The notes below the pieces were generated by a model. It saw only the letters and a program-made list of their open reading frames with translations. It made no database searches and was not told the origin of the DNA. A stretch of DNA of 64,000 nucleotides from Tenrec ecaudatus (taxonomy: Eukaryota; Chordata; Mammalia; Afrosoricida; Tenrecidae). This document shows positions 11,117-22,502 of the stretch, piece by piece. The stretch covers positions 127,516,937-127,580,936 of the forward strand of contig NC_134538.1 of NCBI RefSeq assembly GCF_050624435.1. Reading direction: 5' to 3'. The translations under genes were made by a program, and so were the position numbers. Position 1 is the stretch's first letter, and each line of letters starts with the position of its first letter.

Positions 11117-11337
11117 CAGGGTCCTCACACTTTTCAAACAGGGGGCCAGTTCACTGCCCCTTAGACTGCTGGAGGGCCGGACTATAGTTTTTAAAAAACG
11201 ATGAACACATTCCTATGCACACTGGACAAGTGGGCTGCTAAGCAGGCAGCGGTGGCAAAAACACCCGGCGGGCTGGATAAATGTCCTCGGTGGGCCGCAT
11301 GTGGCCCGGCCTGCGGGCCGTACTTTGAGGACCCCTG
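11117..11337. mobile_element. OC1-like nonautonomous hAT transposon (MITE)
   Basis: A 221-bp element with inverted ends CAGGGTCCTCACACTT... and ...TTTGAGGACCCCTG (reverse complement CAGGGGTCCTCAAA). It is flanked by perfect 8-bp target duplications GTCTAAAG at 11109-11116 and 11338-11345. An 8-bp duplication and CAGGG termini are hAT-superfamily hallmarks. The end sequence with GGGGGCCAGTTCACTG and GGAGGGCCGGACTATAG inside matches the OposCharlie 1 group as I recall it. It has no transposase, so it would have moved using an autonomous relative. Confidence 0.88.
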
Positions 11338-11345
11338 GTCTAAAG

Positions 11346-11928
11346 TATTTCCACTATGGGGATCGGTAGGCCCAGTGGAATGCTGGGTGGAAAACAGGCT
11401 TTGATGCCTGGCTTCAATTTCCTCTTCTCACCTAATGAGTGTGGCCCCACAGAATGCCAGCCCTGAGGTTTAAAATCCCTGAGCCTGGCTGTCTCCACCG
11501 GGCTGAAATCTCTGAGGACAGCCATGAAATGTGAGCTCATTCTGGTTACTTTGGGCTGCTAAGAATATTCTCTGAACGGGACCCAGCATAATGTGCGAAA
11601 GGGACATAAGCCCTCCCTGATTTTCTCACTTGTCTATGTTATCTTGCAAAGGAACTCTGGGCTTCCCAGTGACCAAGGAGTTCCTTGTGTACCCCCTCCT
11701 ACCATTCCACCACCTGGCGGGTCTCAGAGAAGATGGATTATGGCTGATCTCTGCATCTATTTTGAAAATACTGAGGCCTCCTCCTGCTGTCTACTGCTAC
11801 AGGGGGGTTCGTGAGTGAACCTTTTGTTAGAGGCTTTGGGTTGCTACATAGCGGGAAAGCATGCTGCTGGCATCGAGTGGGTAGAGGCCAAGAACTGCTA
11901 AATGAGCGTTCTACAAGGCACAGGACAT
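11346..11928. other. unassigned sequence
   Basis: No recognised exon or repeat; near 11810-11850 a short stretch (TTTTGTTAGAGGCTTTGGGTTGC) may be SINE debris. Confidence 0.4.
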
Positions 11929-11929
11929 G

Positions 11930-12085
11930 TAACCCTGGTGGCACAGTTGATTAAGCACTACACGGGTCACCATGAAGTTGGTAGTTCAAAACAACACTAG
12001 CTCCATGGGAGAACGTTGAGGCTGTCTGCTGCTGTCTCAGAAACCCTATGGCACAATTCTCCTGTGCCCTCAAGGGTCATGCTTG
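11930..12085 (+). mobile_element. AfroSINE
   Basis: AACCCTGGTGGCACAGTTGA head, TAGTTCAAAACAACACTAGC, GTCTCAGAAACCCTATGGCAC, running into a (CA)n microsatellite. Confidence 0.85.

Positions 12086-12089
<4 letters not shown>

Positions 12090-12142
<53 letters not shown>
12090..12142. repeat. (AC)n microsatellite, about 26 units
   Basis: Uninterrupted AC dinucleotide run directly after an AfroSINE tail. Confidence 0.98.
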
Positions 12143-12143
<1 letters not shown>

Positions 12144-12229
12144 ACCCCCGAAGAATCATCCCCTTCAAAATACCCAAGCTTGTGACTTTGAGAAACTCTG
12201 TAAGTGGCTTGAAGGCCCTGAGCCATCAC

Positions 12230-12590
12230 CCGAACTGCTGCTGCTGTTAGGTGCCATTGAGTCAGCTCTGACTCACAAGGACCCTAGTTACCACCGGAAG
12301 AAGCAGGTCCCTGCCCTGAGCCATGCTCACAAGCGCTCTTATGGTTGAGCCCATTGCTGTAGCCACCCCATCACTCCATCTCGTCGAGGGTCTTCCTCTT
12401 TGTCACGGCCCCTCCTCACCAAACACGATGTCCTGCTCCAGGAGCTGGTCTCTCCTGACAACTCGCCCAAAGTGCGTGAGACAAAGTCTCACCATCCTTG
12501 TCTGCAGCGAGTCTTCCAGCCCCGTCCTTCTTCCAAGGCAGGTGTCTGGATCTGATCCCCCCATAATCTCCACAGGTGGCTGACCTCCGC
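12230..12590 (-). mobile_element. RTE-type LINE 3' end
   Basis: Plus strand shows GCTGCTGCTGTTAGGTGCCATTGAGTCAG, CTCACCAAACACGATGTCCTGC and CCAAAGTGCGTGAGACAAAGTC, the reverse complement of the RTE 3' end and homologous to 29625-29900. Confidence 0.8.
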
Positions 12591-12599
12591 CCTTCCTTC

Positions 12600-13064
12600 C
12601 CAGCTGCTATTTCACACTTGCTGCGAGGTAAGCTTAAGCTCGATGAGCTTTTTATGAAGCCTGCTAGCTTCTGAAGCTTTGTGACTAGAGATCACCTACC
12701 CAGGCATTAGAGAACCCACAGCGGTGACTATGACCACCGCTTCAGAAACCCGGGTAATCTTACCCACGCCTGTCCTTTGTCAGGCTATGAACACAGTCGC
12801 TGCACTCATTTTCCGGTTGGTTTCACAGAGTTGACGTTTGAGAAGTCTCACTGGGGCTGAGTTTTTTTTCCCTTACTAAATTCCTTGGTGAATTTGAGTT
12901 GGTGTGTTTAAAGCTCATTAGGACTTGGAAACACAATATTGTCTCTCTTTCTCTTTTTAATATGATCTCTTCTTTGGATGAAAGGCGTGCAAAAGTATGC
13001 ACAAAGGCACTGGATGCATTCTGGTAGTTGTTAAAGAAGTGCTGTTTGACGATGAACCAAAAAA
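12600..13064. other. unassigned sequence
   Basis: No recognised feature; some short A- and T-runs. Confidence 0.4.
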
Positions 13065-13065
13065 A

Positions 13066-13312
13066 AAAAAATCAAATCCACTGCCATCACGTGTACTAGT
13101 GACTCTATGGGGTACATACAGTGACTCTATGGGGTACAGTGACTCTATGGGGGTACAGTGACTCTGTAGGGCACAGTGATTCTATAAGGCAGAGGAGAGC
13201 GGCTCCCTCAGAACACAGACTGCTTCCTCTTTCTCCTAAGGAGTGCTGGTGCATCTGAATCGCTGACCTTGTGCTTAGCAGCCCAATGCATCACCCACGG
13301 CGCTCTTCTGTC
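13066..13312 (-). mobile_element. AfroSINE with internal tandem expansion
   Basis: Starts after poly(A) with AATCCACTGCCATCACGTG, contains five tandem copies of the GTGACTCTATGGGGTACA segment, then continues through TCTGAATCGCTGACC and AATGCATCACCCACGGCGCTC, the reversed SINE head. Confidence 0.8.
13099..13193. repeat. 18-22-bp tandem repeat inside SINE (5 copies)
   Basis: Units are GTGACTCTATGGGGTACA(TACA), GTGACTCTATGGGGTACA, GTGACTCTATGGGGGTACA, GTGACTCTGTAGGGCACA and GTGATTCTATAAGGCAGA. A normal AfroSINE has this segment once. Confidence 0.9.
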
Positions 13313-13908
13313 ATTCATAGCACATATAAAGTGCAATTTTCATGTTTGTCCTGAATTCTCTTTTGATACGCTTCCGTGAAATGGACAGCTTTATGCATCT
13401 AAAGGATAATGTTCAATAGAAGTCTTGTGTTTTAACTTTCCCTCTTTTGTGTAATACTTATTGCTTCCCACTGCATCTGTAAACATTAGATCTTCCCACT
13501 ATATCTCACCGATGTGACACTGCAGTGAGAATGCAGAATGCAAAGCTATAAAGTTTAATTTTAAGAAATGACATCATGCATCATGCTCTCTCCCTGCCCC
13601 AAGGGGAGGGGTGGGGTGGGTGGAAACAGCAACTGAATGCTGTATTTACACATTTTGAAGATATGGGTGGTCTTCCTATAGAATCTGGACCTTTTCTAAA
13701 ATGATCATAAATTATAGACTGAACCTAAGCATTCATTTAATACACAATGTCAGATTATTCCTTTGAACACTACATTGATAGTTTTCTTGACAGTATTCAG
13801 AGGCTCAAAACATTGCCTGCCCCTCACCAATGCAACAAGCAGAGCATATTATACAGCCACGGCCGTGAGCATTTATACAAAGTGTCATCTGATTATTTAT
13901 TGTTCCCC
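13313..13908. other. unassigned sequence
   Basis: AT-rich, single-copy in appearance; no feature recognised. Confidence 0.4.
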
Positions 13909-13909
13909 T

Positions 13910-14048
13910 AAGGTGATGCTTCCTGGGAGAAAGATGAGACTTTCTCCTTCCGTAAAGAGCTACAGTCTCAGAAACCCACAGGGCCCTTCAACTCTGCCCT
14001 GTAGGGTCTAGATGAGTCGGAATTGACCTGATGTGAGTAAGTGAGTGA
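13910..14048 (+). mobile_element. AfroSINE 3' part
   Basis: CTTCCTGGGAGAAAGATGAG, GCTACAGTCTCAGAAACCCAC, then GAGTCGGAATTGACCTGATG and a GTGA-rich tail. Confidence 0.85.
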
Positions 14049-14049
14049 G

Positions 14050-15590
14050 TAAGGTAATGCCTATATCCCACAGTCTCATCTATTCCTTTGTACGGTCTGA
14101 AGGCTTTCAACATACTCAACAAAATCCCAACTTGCAAATACTTCCATTTAATCCATAAAATGCCAAGTTGACAGTAAGCGAAGATGAGACTTACCGGGAT
14201 TTGAGGTCTGTGGCTGGAGGCACAGGTGCCGATGAGTGAGGCAGGTAAAGGCACACCTGAAAGTGAGATTCAATTTAAACAGAAAACGTTTGCCCCAGGC
14301 ACCTACAGGTAGGAAAGAAAAAAAAAGATATGAAGTGTTTCAAAAGCTGCCAGCAAGGTGACTTGTTACGTTACTTGTCGGAGGAGTTGACTTCTGCAGG
14401 TAAACACCCTGCATCCGGAGGGAGAGAGAGCTGGTGCTGGCCCCAAGTGTCCTTCCTTTACCTGCCAAGCTCCAGAGAGCGGAGAGTGAGGCAGTTGAGA
14501 TGTGGTCTGCGGCACTAAGGAGCCCTTCCTCCTGAATGTATCACAAAGGTCCAGGGCGTGCAGCTGCTTCCGCAGCCTGAAGTTAAGGGGAAGAAGAACA
14601 GACGTCCACAGGGCTCACAAAAGACACTGGGGCACCATGCCCTCGCACGAAAGGAGGGGCTGGCGTAGGGGAGGATGCTCTACTGAAGAGTCTGGGTGGT
14701 AAAGGGATGGTGGATGCAGTCCTAGCTGGGCTCTGGATTGCAACGATGCTCTGGTGTCAGGCTTCCTCTTGACTGTGAGAAACCAGATGACAAAGCGCAC
14801 AGGGGTGGCCCTTCCTTGTGGTTCCCCTATGCCCCCCGGGAACTGTGCCCCATGCCCAGAAGCCAATGGCCCAGTTCCATGGTAAGCTCCTGGGTGCTCT
14901 CTGAATGCTCAAGGTAGTCTAATGGCCACTAGGGGCAGTAGATTTCCTTTCTCACACTTCTCCCTTCTCGTCCTGTTGGCTCCGTCTTAAGTTGTGTTTC
15001 TGGCCGAGGCCCCTTTCCTTCTCTTCGTAGCCTGTCCAGCATCGCGAGGCCACTTTTACTATCTATACCCTGCACCCCTCCTTTCTTCTGCCTGGGTCTC
15101 TGGTACTTTGTCTTTTCCTCTGGCACTAGATTCCCCCTTTATTCCAGCTTCTTCTCATGATCCACCCACTGTAGGCAGAGCCTCAATGCTGAAGTCTCAC
15201 AGATCTTCCACTGCTGGGAATTCCCTTCCAACAGTGTTGGACACTTCTAGAATTTAAACTGAATCGAGTCTGAAAGGCTGTACTCTCGGCCAGTTTGGGT
15301 ACTAGGCCAGCTTAGTTTCAACCCATTGGGAAGAACAAACTTGGGCATAGCCCTCCACCCTATTACCCATTAGATCGAAGGTGGTGTTTCCCCAAGGATC
15401 TAAAATGTGTCACCCTGTCTCTTCCAATGTCCAGCTTAGTGCAATGTACACCCCAGGTGCTTAAAGACAAAACAAACACGGGTTGATATTAAGTGGTATA
15501 GCTGCGCTCCCTATTGCAACGCTAGACTTTATATGAGTGGGTGTATACCCACTCACCTTTATATATAGGTGTGCACACACACACCCATAT
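14050..15590. other. unassigned sequence
   Basis: About 1.5 kb without a recognised interspersed repeat. Several open frames overlap here on both strands but none shows a domain, splice context or codon pattern that I recognise. A short palindromic run ATATGAGTGGGTGTATACCCACTC lies at about 15532-15555. Confidence 0.4.
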
Positions 15591-15594
15591 GGAG

Positions 15595-15790
15595 ATGGGA
15601 GAGCCTCCCTGGAGAGTGGTATAAATGGTGAATGCACTTGCTGCCAAACTAAAGGTCAATGGTTCAAGTCTACCCAGAGGCAACCAGAAGACAGGCCTGG
15701 TGATCTCCTTCTGGAGAACCAGCCATTGTGGAGCACAGAGTCCAGTGGATCATGACTGATTAGATGGCACCAGAAGTACTGGCAAACGTG
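15595..15790 (+). mobile_element. AfroSINE variant (second subtype)
   Basis: AGCCTCCCTGGAGAGTGG, CTAAAGGTCAATGGTTCAAG, AGGCCTGGTGATCTCCTTCTG and AACCAGCCATTGTGGAGCACAG. The subtype differs from the common SINE in the middle third and is shared with 19015 and 35745. Confidence 0.75.
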
Positions 15791-15899
15791 TAGAGCAGAC
15801 AAGTGTCAACCCCTAAATCTTTATGCTACATTCTACCATTCAGGACCCAAGCACATAGGGTTTGAACTGGATTAGGTTGGCTTCTATCAGGTGTGGTAA

Positions 15900-16404
15900 T
15901 GTGTTAGTCTGAGTACATTAGAGAAACAAATCCACAGAAACTCATGTATCAGAGTTTTATGTAAAGATTAAGTGGGCATCAAGAAAACATCCCAACCCAG
16001 TGCTGCCCAAGCCCACAAGTCCAACATTAACTCATTAACCCATATGTCCAACACCAATCCACAAAGTCCTCCTCTGTCTCACAAAGCAGATGCAATGACA
16101 CTGACTGCAGGAGGAAAGCTGAGTCAGTGAACGTGTAAGCATCTCAGCGCTGGCAGGGGTCTCCACATGGCTGCTCCAACATCCAGGGCTGCATCCGGGT
16201 AGGTCCATGCGACTTCTCCTCAGGGATGTCCTGCAGGAAGTGAGCCTTGCCAGCTGAAGCAGGGAACTGGCTAAGGCAGCTGCACCTTGGTCTGACCATC
16301 ACAAAGCAAGAGACCCAAGAACTCTAACGGCAACACTCCCAGAGCCATTTACCATTTAACCACACATGTGTTTATCGGCCAGGTTGGCACAATAAACTAC
16401 CTCA
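15900..16404 (-). mobile_element. MaLR-like solo LTR, subtype 2
   Basis: On the minus strand it runs from TGAGGTAGTTTATTGTGCC to ACTCAGACTAACACA. It shares GCAGCCCTGG, CATGTGGAGACCCCTGCC and GACATATGGG with the subtype at 35200-35698. TG...CA ends are present; no clear 5-bp duplication was found. Confidence 0.75.
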
Positions 16405-18768
16405 GATAGGTTCTCAAACAAAGTGAATGGCACAGGAAGGCAATTGAAGGAAACGCCCAGAAAGGAAAACGTTTCAGACTAGTGAGGGGCACCATTCTCT
16501 AGTGTCCAATAACTCAGATGGGCCCGCGTGCCATTGAAGTCAACTGTTATTTCTCCCCTCAATCACCGCCGGACTTACTCTCTTCCCACAATGCCGTATT
16601 CTCTTGTTTCCTTTCTCTCTCTGCTGTAACAGGCCTTCTCCATTTTCTCCTCTCAGACCTTCTCGTTTTCTCTAAAGGCAATGTTCATCGCCAGGGATAA
16701 CTCGGGGGCACTTTGTTCCCCATTTTCTTTCTTTCTTTTGTTGTCCCTGCCTGAGTTCATGCTTCAGTGGTCATCTTCAGGCAACTTGATACTTATCAGC
16801 TGTGAACTGCGTGGAATCAGGGGGCGATTTCTGAGAACTGAGAGACTATTGCGCAGTGATTTCTCTCAGCCCGCCCTCCATCCCCGCCGGCTTGCAGGGA
16901 CCGGATGGGGTACCTTTCTCCCCAGGCTTCTCAAGGCCCTGCCAGGACCTGCCTGGCTCAGGATCATTTTTAGTGTCTCTGACCACGTGATGCTGCAAAT
17001 ATCTCCATTGTGGGGAATGCAGGTTTAAGGGATTTGAGAATCCATGTGGTTTGTAATTTCATTCTCCTGCAAAGAAGATTCATAGGGCAGGAATGTAACT
17101 AAGGCTGAATCTTAAATTTTCCCTATCTGTCAGTAAATATCCATTTCTAATCTAATAGGCAGTTTCACTAGGCAAGTTAATGGTTGCTTGAAAAGAAATA
17201 TCCTACAATTTCCTGGAAGTGTATCATTGGGACCCATTCCACTACTATGTCATTTGCCAATCAGAGAACAGATTCAATAAATATCCCCCAAACACTAAGA
17301 CCCCAAAGTCCTTTTAGATAAAAAAAATCTTTTATTTAATTGTGCTTTATTAGTTAGGTATTTACTTCTCTGTTTTGAGTCCATGCCACTGTTGTTTTAA
17401 AGTTTGTTTCCTACAGATCAGATCAATCAATTCAGTTACGAGAGACTAGAAAGAAAACTCTTAGAATATAGGAACCAGGCCTTTTTCATTTCTGGACCAA
17501 CCTGCTCGAACCTTCCCACAGTATTTGCTGAGGTCCTTGGTTCAGTTCTCCGGAAGACTCAGCAGCTTCCAGAGAGCACCCGCTCAGAGAGTTGGAGACC
17601 AAGGAGAAGCGTTTTATTCTTAAAGTGAAAGTTCAGCAGGAAGTTGAGTCAAATTGTGACTTTTCATTTTGTGCATTTGCTTTGTTGGTGGGTCTATCTT
17701 TAATTAAATATACATTTATTTTAAAATTTAAAATTAGTGTGCAAAATATAAACTCCTTACATGTATTTCAAGTACTGGGGGTAGGGTGTTCTTTTTTTAA
17801 ATGAATACATTTAAAAGGTTTGCTAGATTATTGATCAATTTTATGATATCATGAGGATATTCTCATTTGATATTCGGATCTCCTGTTTATAAGGACAAAT
17901 CAAAGTGACAGCCTGTCTCAAATTTCAGAAATTTGCCTCCAAATAACCATGAATGCGTTCCTGCAGGCTACTGAAGTTGTGTTCTTAGGCTACTGCTTCC
18001 GCCTGAGAATGGCTTAGCTCTCCACCGCTTAGAGGTAGTGTGCTTCCAGACAGAAGGTACTGATGAGAAAACAGACTTTCCCTCGAAATGAAAAGGCCTG
18101 CCAATGCACCAGAAAGAGTCCCTGTCAGTAGATCTCTTCTTAAAGAGTGGTCTTAAAAAAAAAAAAAGAGTGGTCTTAACATCTCTCTTTTCTTTTCCCC
18201 AAATGAAAACCACATTATTGCTTTTCCTGAAAACGAATATATGCCCATTGTACCAAAGATCAGACAGTATGTAGAAGCATGAAGAAGAGAAGAAAAATTG
18301 TGTGAAAGCCTAGTCTCTGGACAGAATAACTGTTAAGTCTTGGTGACCATGTCTTATTTCTCTCAGTCTCCAATAGTGGTGCGGTCTCCCTTCTCTCAGC
18401 GATGGACAGGCTGGAGGGTGGACGGGCTGAGCAGGGCGAAGGGGTGGGGGCCACACCCAAAACCCATTAGGAGGGGAGCCTCGTCAGAAGGGGCAGCACC
18501 ACGCCGATCCAATTAGGTATGGCTTCCATCACCAATAAGCCTCCTGTTTGAAGTGTACCGTGCACTTCCTTCAGTTGCACTGGACTTACACTTGAGGGTC
18601 GTGGACATTTGCTCTCCTCCCTAGGAGCAGCCTGGGGTGGGGGGTGGGCTCTGTGTGTGAGGAGCTTCTCCCTGCTGTGGGCTCACCTGCCACTCCTCAT
18701 GTAAATGCAGGACTGAGAAAGCAGCTCCTAAAGACATTTGCCCAGACTCAACTGTTTTCGTGAGAGCT
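16405..18768. other. unassigned sequence
   Basis: About 2.4 kb that looks single-copy. AT-rich around 17100-17900, GC-richer near 18400-18720. A local duplication of AAAGAGTGGTCTTAA flanks an A-run at about 18140-18180. No exon recognised. Confidence 0.4.
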
Positions 18769-18784
18769 ATGGAGTCTGCAGGTG

Positions 18785-18995
18785 TCCTGCTGGCACAGAG
18801 GTTGAGTGTTCCACTGTCAATTGCAGGTTAAGAGGCTGGCAGGGTGGACCCATCCGCTGTTCTGAGGGAAAGATGGGGCACGTTGCTTCTTTAAAGATGT
18901 GCAGCCTGGGGAACCCTGTGGGGCAGGTCTCCTGGGTCCTCACAGGCCCATATGAATTGGCATCCACTCTATGACAGTGGTTGGTTTTGTTTTTA
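18785..18995 (+). mobile_element. AfroSINE
   Basis: TGTCCTGCTGGCACAGAGGTTGAG head, AAGATGTGCAGCCTGGGGAACCC, TTGGCATCCACTCTATGACAG and a GTTGGTTTTGTTTTT tail. The long open frames overlapping it on both strands are SINE-derived. Confidence 0.75.
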
Positions 18996-19017
18996 TTTGG
19001 GGGGGGCTCTGAAGTCT

Positions 19018-19225
19018 TCAGATTTACTGGGTGGCTCAGCTGTTTAAGGCAGTGGGCTGACAAGTGAAAGGTTTGGGGCTCAAGTTCACCTCGAGGGGCC
19101 TCAGCAGAAGGCAGGCTGGTGATTGAGGTCTGAGACACCAGCCACGGAAAGCCCGTGGGGCACAGTTCTTCTCTGGGACACAGGAGGTCGCCACAAGTCT
19201 GAATCAACTCAGAAGCCACTGGTTT
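19018..19225 (+). mobile_element. AfroSINE variant (second subtype)
   Basis: GGGTGGCTCAGCTGTTTAAGG, AAGTGAAAGGTTTGGGGCTC, GGCAGGCTGGTGATTGAGGTC, ACCAGCCACGGAAAGCC and GGACACAGGAGGTCGCCACAAG. Confidence 0.7.
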
Positions 19226-19614
19226 ATGGAGGCGTCCCGGCATTCAAGAAGCCTGACAAGTCCTGACAGGAGATGTGGAGGCTTAGGAAGTCTCCGCAAA
19301 ACCTGGAGACAGCGAATCAGCCTCTCATCAGATGCAGGGAACCTGAATGAGGCTGAGATTACAGTGCCTAAAGGAGCTGACACACGTGCCCAAACTCTGA
19401 AAGAACAGATGGGTATGGGCCTGCCTCACACAAAGTCTTCCATCAGGGAGGAAGCAGCAAACATCTCCCCAAAAGGCCAGCTGTCAGCTGCCTGTGTTAC
19501 CTCAGAGTGACCCTGGCAGAGCGCAACTTGAGCACCCGAGAGGAAGCTTTGGTAGATTTGGTTTCTTTTATAACCAACAAAATCTGCAAAACAAAAACGA
19601 CAGGGCAAGAGCCA

Positions 19615-19835
19615 TAGAGCCCACAGTCGCCCAAATAACAACAAAAAAGCCCACGGCCATTGAGTCAACGCTGACTCATAGTCAGCCTATAGGACACTGG
19701 AAAACTACCGTGTGACTTTCTGAGACTGTAACTTTTCACAGGAGTAGAAAGCCCCGTGGCTGATGATTTTGAACTGTGAACCTTTCAGATCACAGGCCAC
19801 TGTGAAAGCACTATGCCACCAGGGCTCCCCCGCCA
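19615..19835 (-). mobile_element. AfroSINE, nearly full
   Basis: GCCCACGGCCATTGAGTCAACGCTGACTC, TGAGACTGTAACTTTTCACAGG, TTTTGAACTGTGAACC and GCACTATGCCACCAGGGCTCC. Confidence 0.85.
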
Positions 19836-19954
19836 TTGCCCAGGCCTGTGTCTCACCTCCGTCTACCCTGGAGTGCTGCAGCTACAGAGGTAGGCGTTGG
19901 GGTGAGGCTCACTGAGCACTGAAGAGAGAGCCTGAAGCATCAAAGAACAAAACA

Positions 19955-20845
19955 ATCATATCATTGTGTGCTCACCTCTCCAATACGATTGCTGAAGACA
20001 AAGCGGGTGCATAAGCAAATGTGGTGAAGAAAGCTGTTTCCCGGCTATCAAAAGAGATAGCGTCTGGGGTCTTAAAGGATTGAAGGTAAACAAGAGGCCA
20101 TCTAGCTCACAAGCAACAAAGCCCACATGGAAGAAGCACACCAACCTGTGCGATCACGAGGTGTCGAAGGGATAGGTATCAGGCATCATCAGAACAAAAA
20201 ATCATATCATTGTGAATGAGGGGGGAGTGGAGTGAGGACCCAAAGCCCATCTGTAGGCAACTAGACATTCCCTATGGAAGGGTTGTGGGGAGGAGACAAG
20301 CCAGTCAGGGTGCGATGTAGCAACAATGAAACATACAACTTTCCTTTAATTCCTAAATGCTTCCTCCCCCCACCCCGCTATCATGATCCCAAGTCTACCT
20401 TACAAATGCGGCTAGGCCAGAGGATGTACACTGGTACAGATAGGAACTGGAAACACAGGTGGATGATCCCTTCAGAACCAGTGGTGAGAAATGGTGATAT
20501 CGGGAGGGCGGAGGTAGGGTAGGTGGGAAAGGGGGAACCAATTACAAGGATCTACATATAACCTCCTCCCTGGGGGACAGACAACAGAAAAGTGGGTGAA
20601 GCGAGACATTGGACAGTGCAAGCTATGACAAAATAACAATTTATAAATTACCAAGGGTTCATGAGGGAGTGGGGAATGGGAGAGAGGGGAAATGAGGACC
20701 TGATGCCAGGGGCTTAAGTGGAGAGCAAATGTTTTGAGAATGATGAGGGCAATGAATGTATAAATGTGCTTGACACAATGGATGCATGGATGTATTGTGC
20801 TAAGAGCTGTATGAACGCCCAATAAAATGATTTAGAAAAAAAAAA
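19955..20845 (+). mobile_element. RA retroposon copy 4
   Basis: A long copy with ACGATTGCTGAAGACAAAGC, GCATAAGCAAATGTGGTGAAG, GTCTGGGGTCTTAAAGGATTG, ATGTACACTGGTACAGATAGG, TAACCTCCTCCCTGGGGGAC and GAACGCCCAATAAAATGATTTAG plus poly(A). No coding capacity. Confidence 0.88.
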
Positions 20846-20929
20846 GAGAGCGACCCTGAAGACCCCAGTTCATGAGTGAGTTTTCATCATTCCTTTAAGG
20901 ATTGTAATGTGCATCCCAGTCGGTATAAA

Positions 20930-21110
20930 AATCAGAACCCGTACTGCCGTTGAGTCCATGCGGACTCAGAAAGACCCTGTCGGACGGAGCAGGCCGGCTC
21001 CTTTGAGTTTCCAGGGCTGTGGCTCTTCGGAGGCACAGAGAGCCTCTTCCTTCTCCTGCGCCTGGTGGCTGGGCGCTGCTGCTCTTGCAGTTAGCAGCTC
21101 CTAACAGGAA
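20930..21110 (-). mobile_element. AfroSINE, diverged
   Basis: CCGTTGAGTCCATGCGGACTCAG, GACCCTGTCGGACGGAGCAGG and AGTTAGCAGCTCCTAAC are the reversed SINE; the middle is GC-rich. Confidence 0.7.
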
Positions 21111-21598
21111 AGGTAAAAGTGTAACCCCAATGTAAGTCATTGATCAATGTGAAAACCTGTCACTTTAAGGAAAGTTGGGAAGAGTCACAGTGTGTTAAGA
21201 ACCAGCCCAAACTTTTAAAGCCATGATTGCAGCTCGGCTCCTTTGCCCCCAAGATGAGAAAACGTGCACAGAGAGATGAACTCATCTACAGCCTGACCTG
21301 GGCCCTCACCAGGGTCCATCCTGCGCCCCCTCCCCCCATGCCCCAGCCCCGGGGTAACGCTGTGGGAGATGACCAGGTTTCTCTTAGGTTCTTCTTTGGT
21401 TTGGTGGCAAAATGTCACACAAGCAGGTCCAGTGGTCTCCTTGAGTACAGAGAAGTGGAGTATTTCCTGTGCAAATAAAGCTGCGTTGCTAAGTGACTGA
21501 GCAGGTCTAAAATGCAAATCACAGCACCTTTAGGGATTTAAGGAGGCCCGGAAATGTTGTGTTCAAAATCCTTTCACAATCCAGTCTTTGCCTTCCTC
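21111..21598. other. unassigned sequence
   Basis: No recognised exon or repeat. Confidence 0.4.
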
Positions 21599-21599
21599 T

Positions 21600-21885
21600 T
21601 TTGTTTTTATAATCATTTTATTGGGGCTCATACAACGGTTATCACAATCCATCCATCCATCCATTGTGTCAAGCACGTTTGCACATTTGTTGACATCATC
21701 ATTCTCAAAACATCTGCTTGCCACTTGAGCCCCCCCCATCAGCTCCTCATTTTTTCCCCTCCCTCCCTGTTTCTCCCTCCATCATGAACCCTTGATAATT
21801 TACAAGTGATTATTATTTTGTCATATCTTATACTGTCCAATGTCTCCCTTCACCCACTTTTCTGTTGACCTTTGCCTCCCTCTTT
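21600..21885 (-). mobile_element. RA retroposon copy 5, truncated
   Basis: Reverse complement of the RA 3' third: AATCATTTTATTGGGGCTCATAC (poly(A) signal side), CATCCATCCATCCATTGTGTCAAGC, CAAAACATCTGCTTGCCACTTGAGCC, ATGAACCCTTGATAATTTAC, CTTCACCCACTTTTCTG. Confidence 0.85.
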
Positions 21886-21924
21886 AGCCTTAATTTTCAA
21901 CCTCCCCAAATAATAATAACAAGT

Positions 21925-22090
21925 ACCAAATATTGCTTCCTATAAGCTAGGCATTGTTCTATGTGCTTTGCAGGTAGAACATAATCTAATCTCCACATTA
22001 GCCTTGTAGGTTAGGCACCAAATTATTCCCACTTTACAGATCAAGAAAGTGAGCCTCAGAGATGTAACATGCCTGTGATCACACCGGTAA
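21925..22090 (-). mobile_element. MIR element
   Basis: CTAGGCATTGTTCTATGTGC, TCTAATCTCCACATTAGCC, TTCCCACTTTACAGATCAAG and GAGCCTCAGAGATGTAAC are the reversed MIR core. Confidence 0.75.
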
Positions 22091-22365
22091 GGATATCATT
22101 TTGACTCCCCTACAAAGAACACATAGAGCCAGGAAGCAGGGGGAGGAGGGGGTGAAGACGATTGTTGGGCTGACCCTGGGTCATGAGTGACAAGGGTCAT
22201 TGCCTGACCCTTCCCTCCTAGAGCACTGACCCATGCTAGGACAACTTATTAAAGTCTTTGAAACGAGCCCCAAAGATTACTGTGTATCCATGCTGCCATC
22301 CTTCCTGAGGGTCTATGTCTTCCACTGCGTTTGAGCTATTTTATAACTCTGCGCCCTCTCGAAGG

Positions 22366-22502
22366 AGCCCTAGTGGCGCTGTCAGGTAAGCATCGGCCTG
22401 CTAACTGTGAGGTTGACAGTTCGAACCCCCAGGCACCCACAGGAGAAAGAAGAAGCTATCTGCTCCTGTAAAGATTGACAACCTTGGAAACCCTCCATAC
22501 TG
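22366..22502 (+). mobile_element. AfroSINE, interrupted by SPIN-like element
   Basis: GAGCCCTAGTGGCGCTGTCAG head, GACAGTTCGAACCCCC B box and TTGACAACCTTGGAAACCC. Its distal part (GGGTCGTAGGAGTCAGCC) resumes after 22693. Confidence 0.85.

Noticed and set aside
12016-12348. 110-codon ORF with long Thr-His run
   Set aside because: It is the (AC)n microsatellite translated, joined to a SINE tail.
15532-15555. short palindrome ATATGAGTGGGTGTATACCCACTC as an operator or origin
   Set aside because: Isolated, in repeat-rich mammalian DNA, with no supporting context.
18767-19243. 158-codon minus-strand ORF
   Set aside because: It runs antisense through two SINE copies (18785-18995, 19018-19225), so its openness comes from repeat composition.
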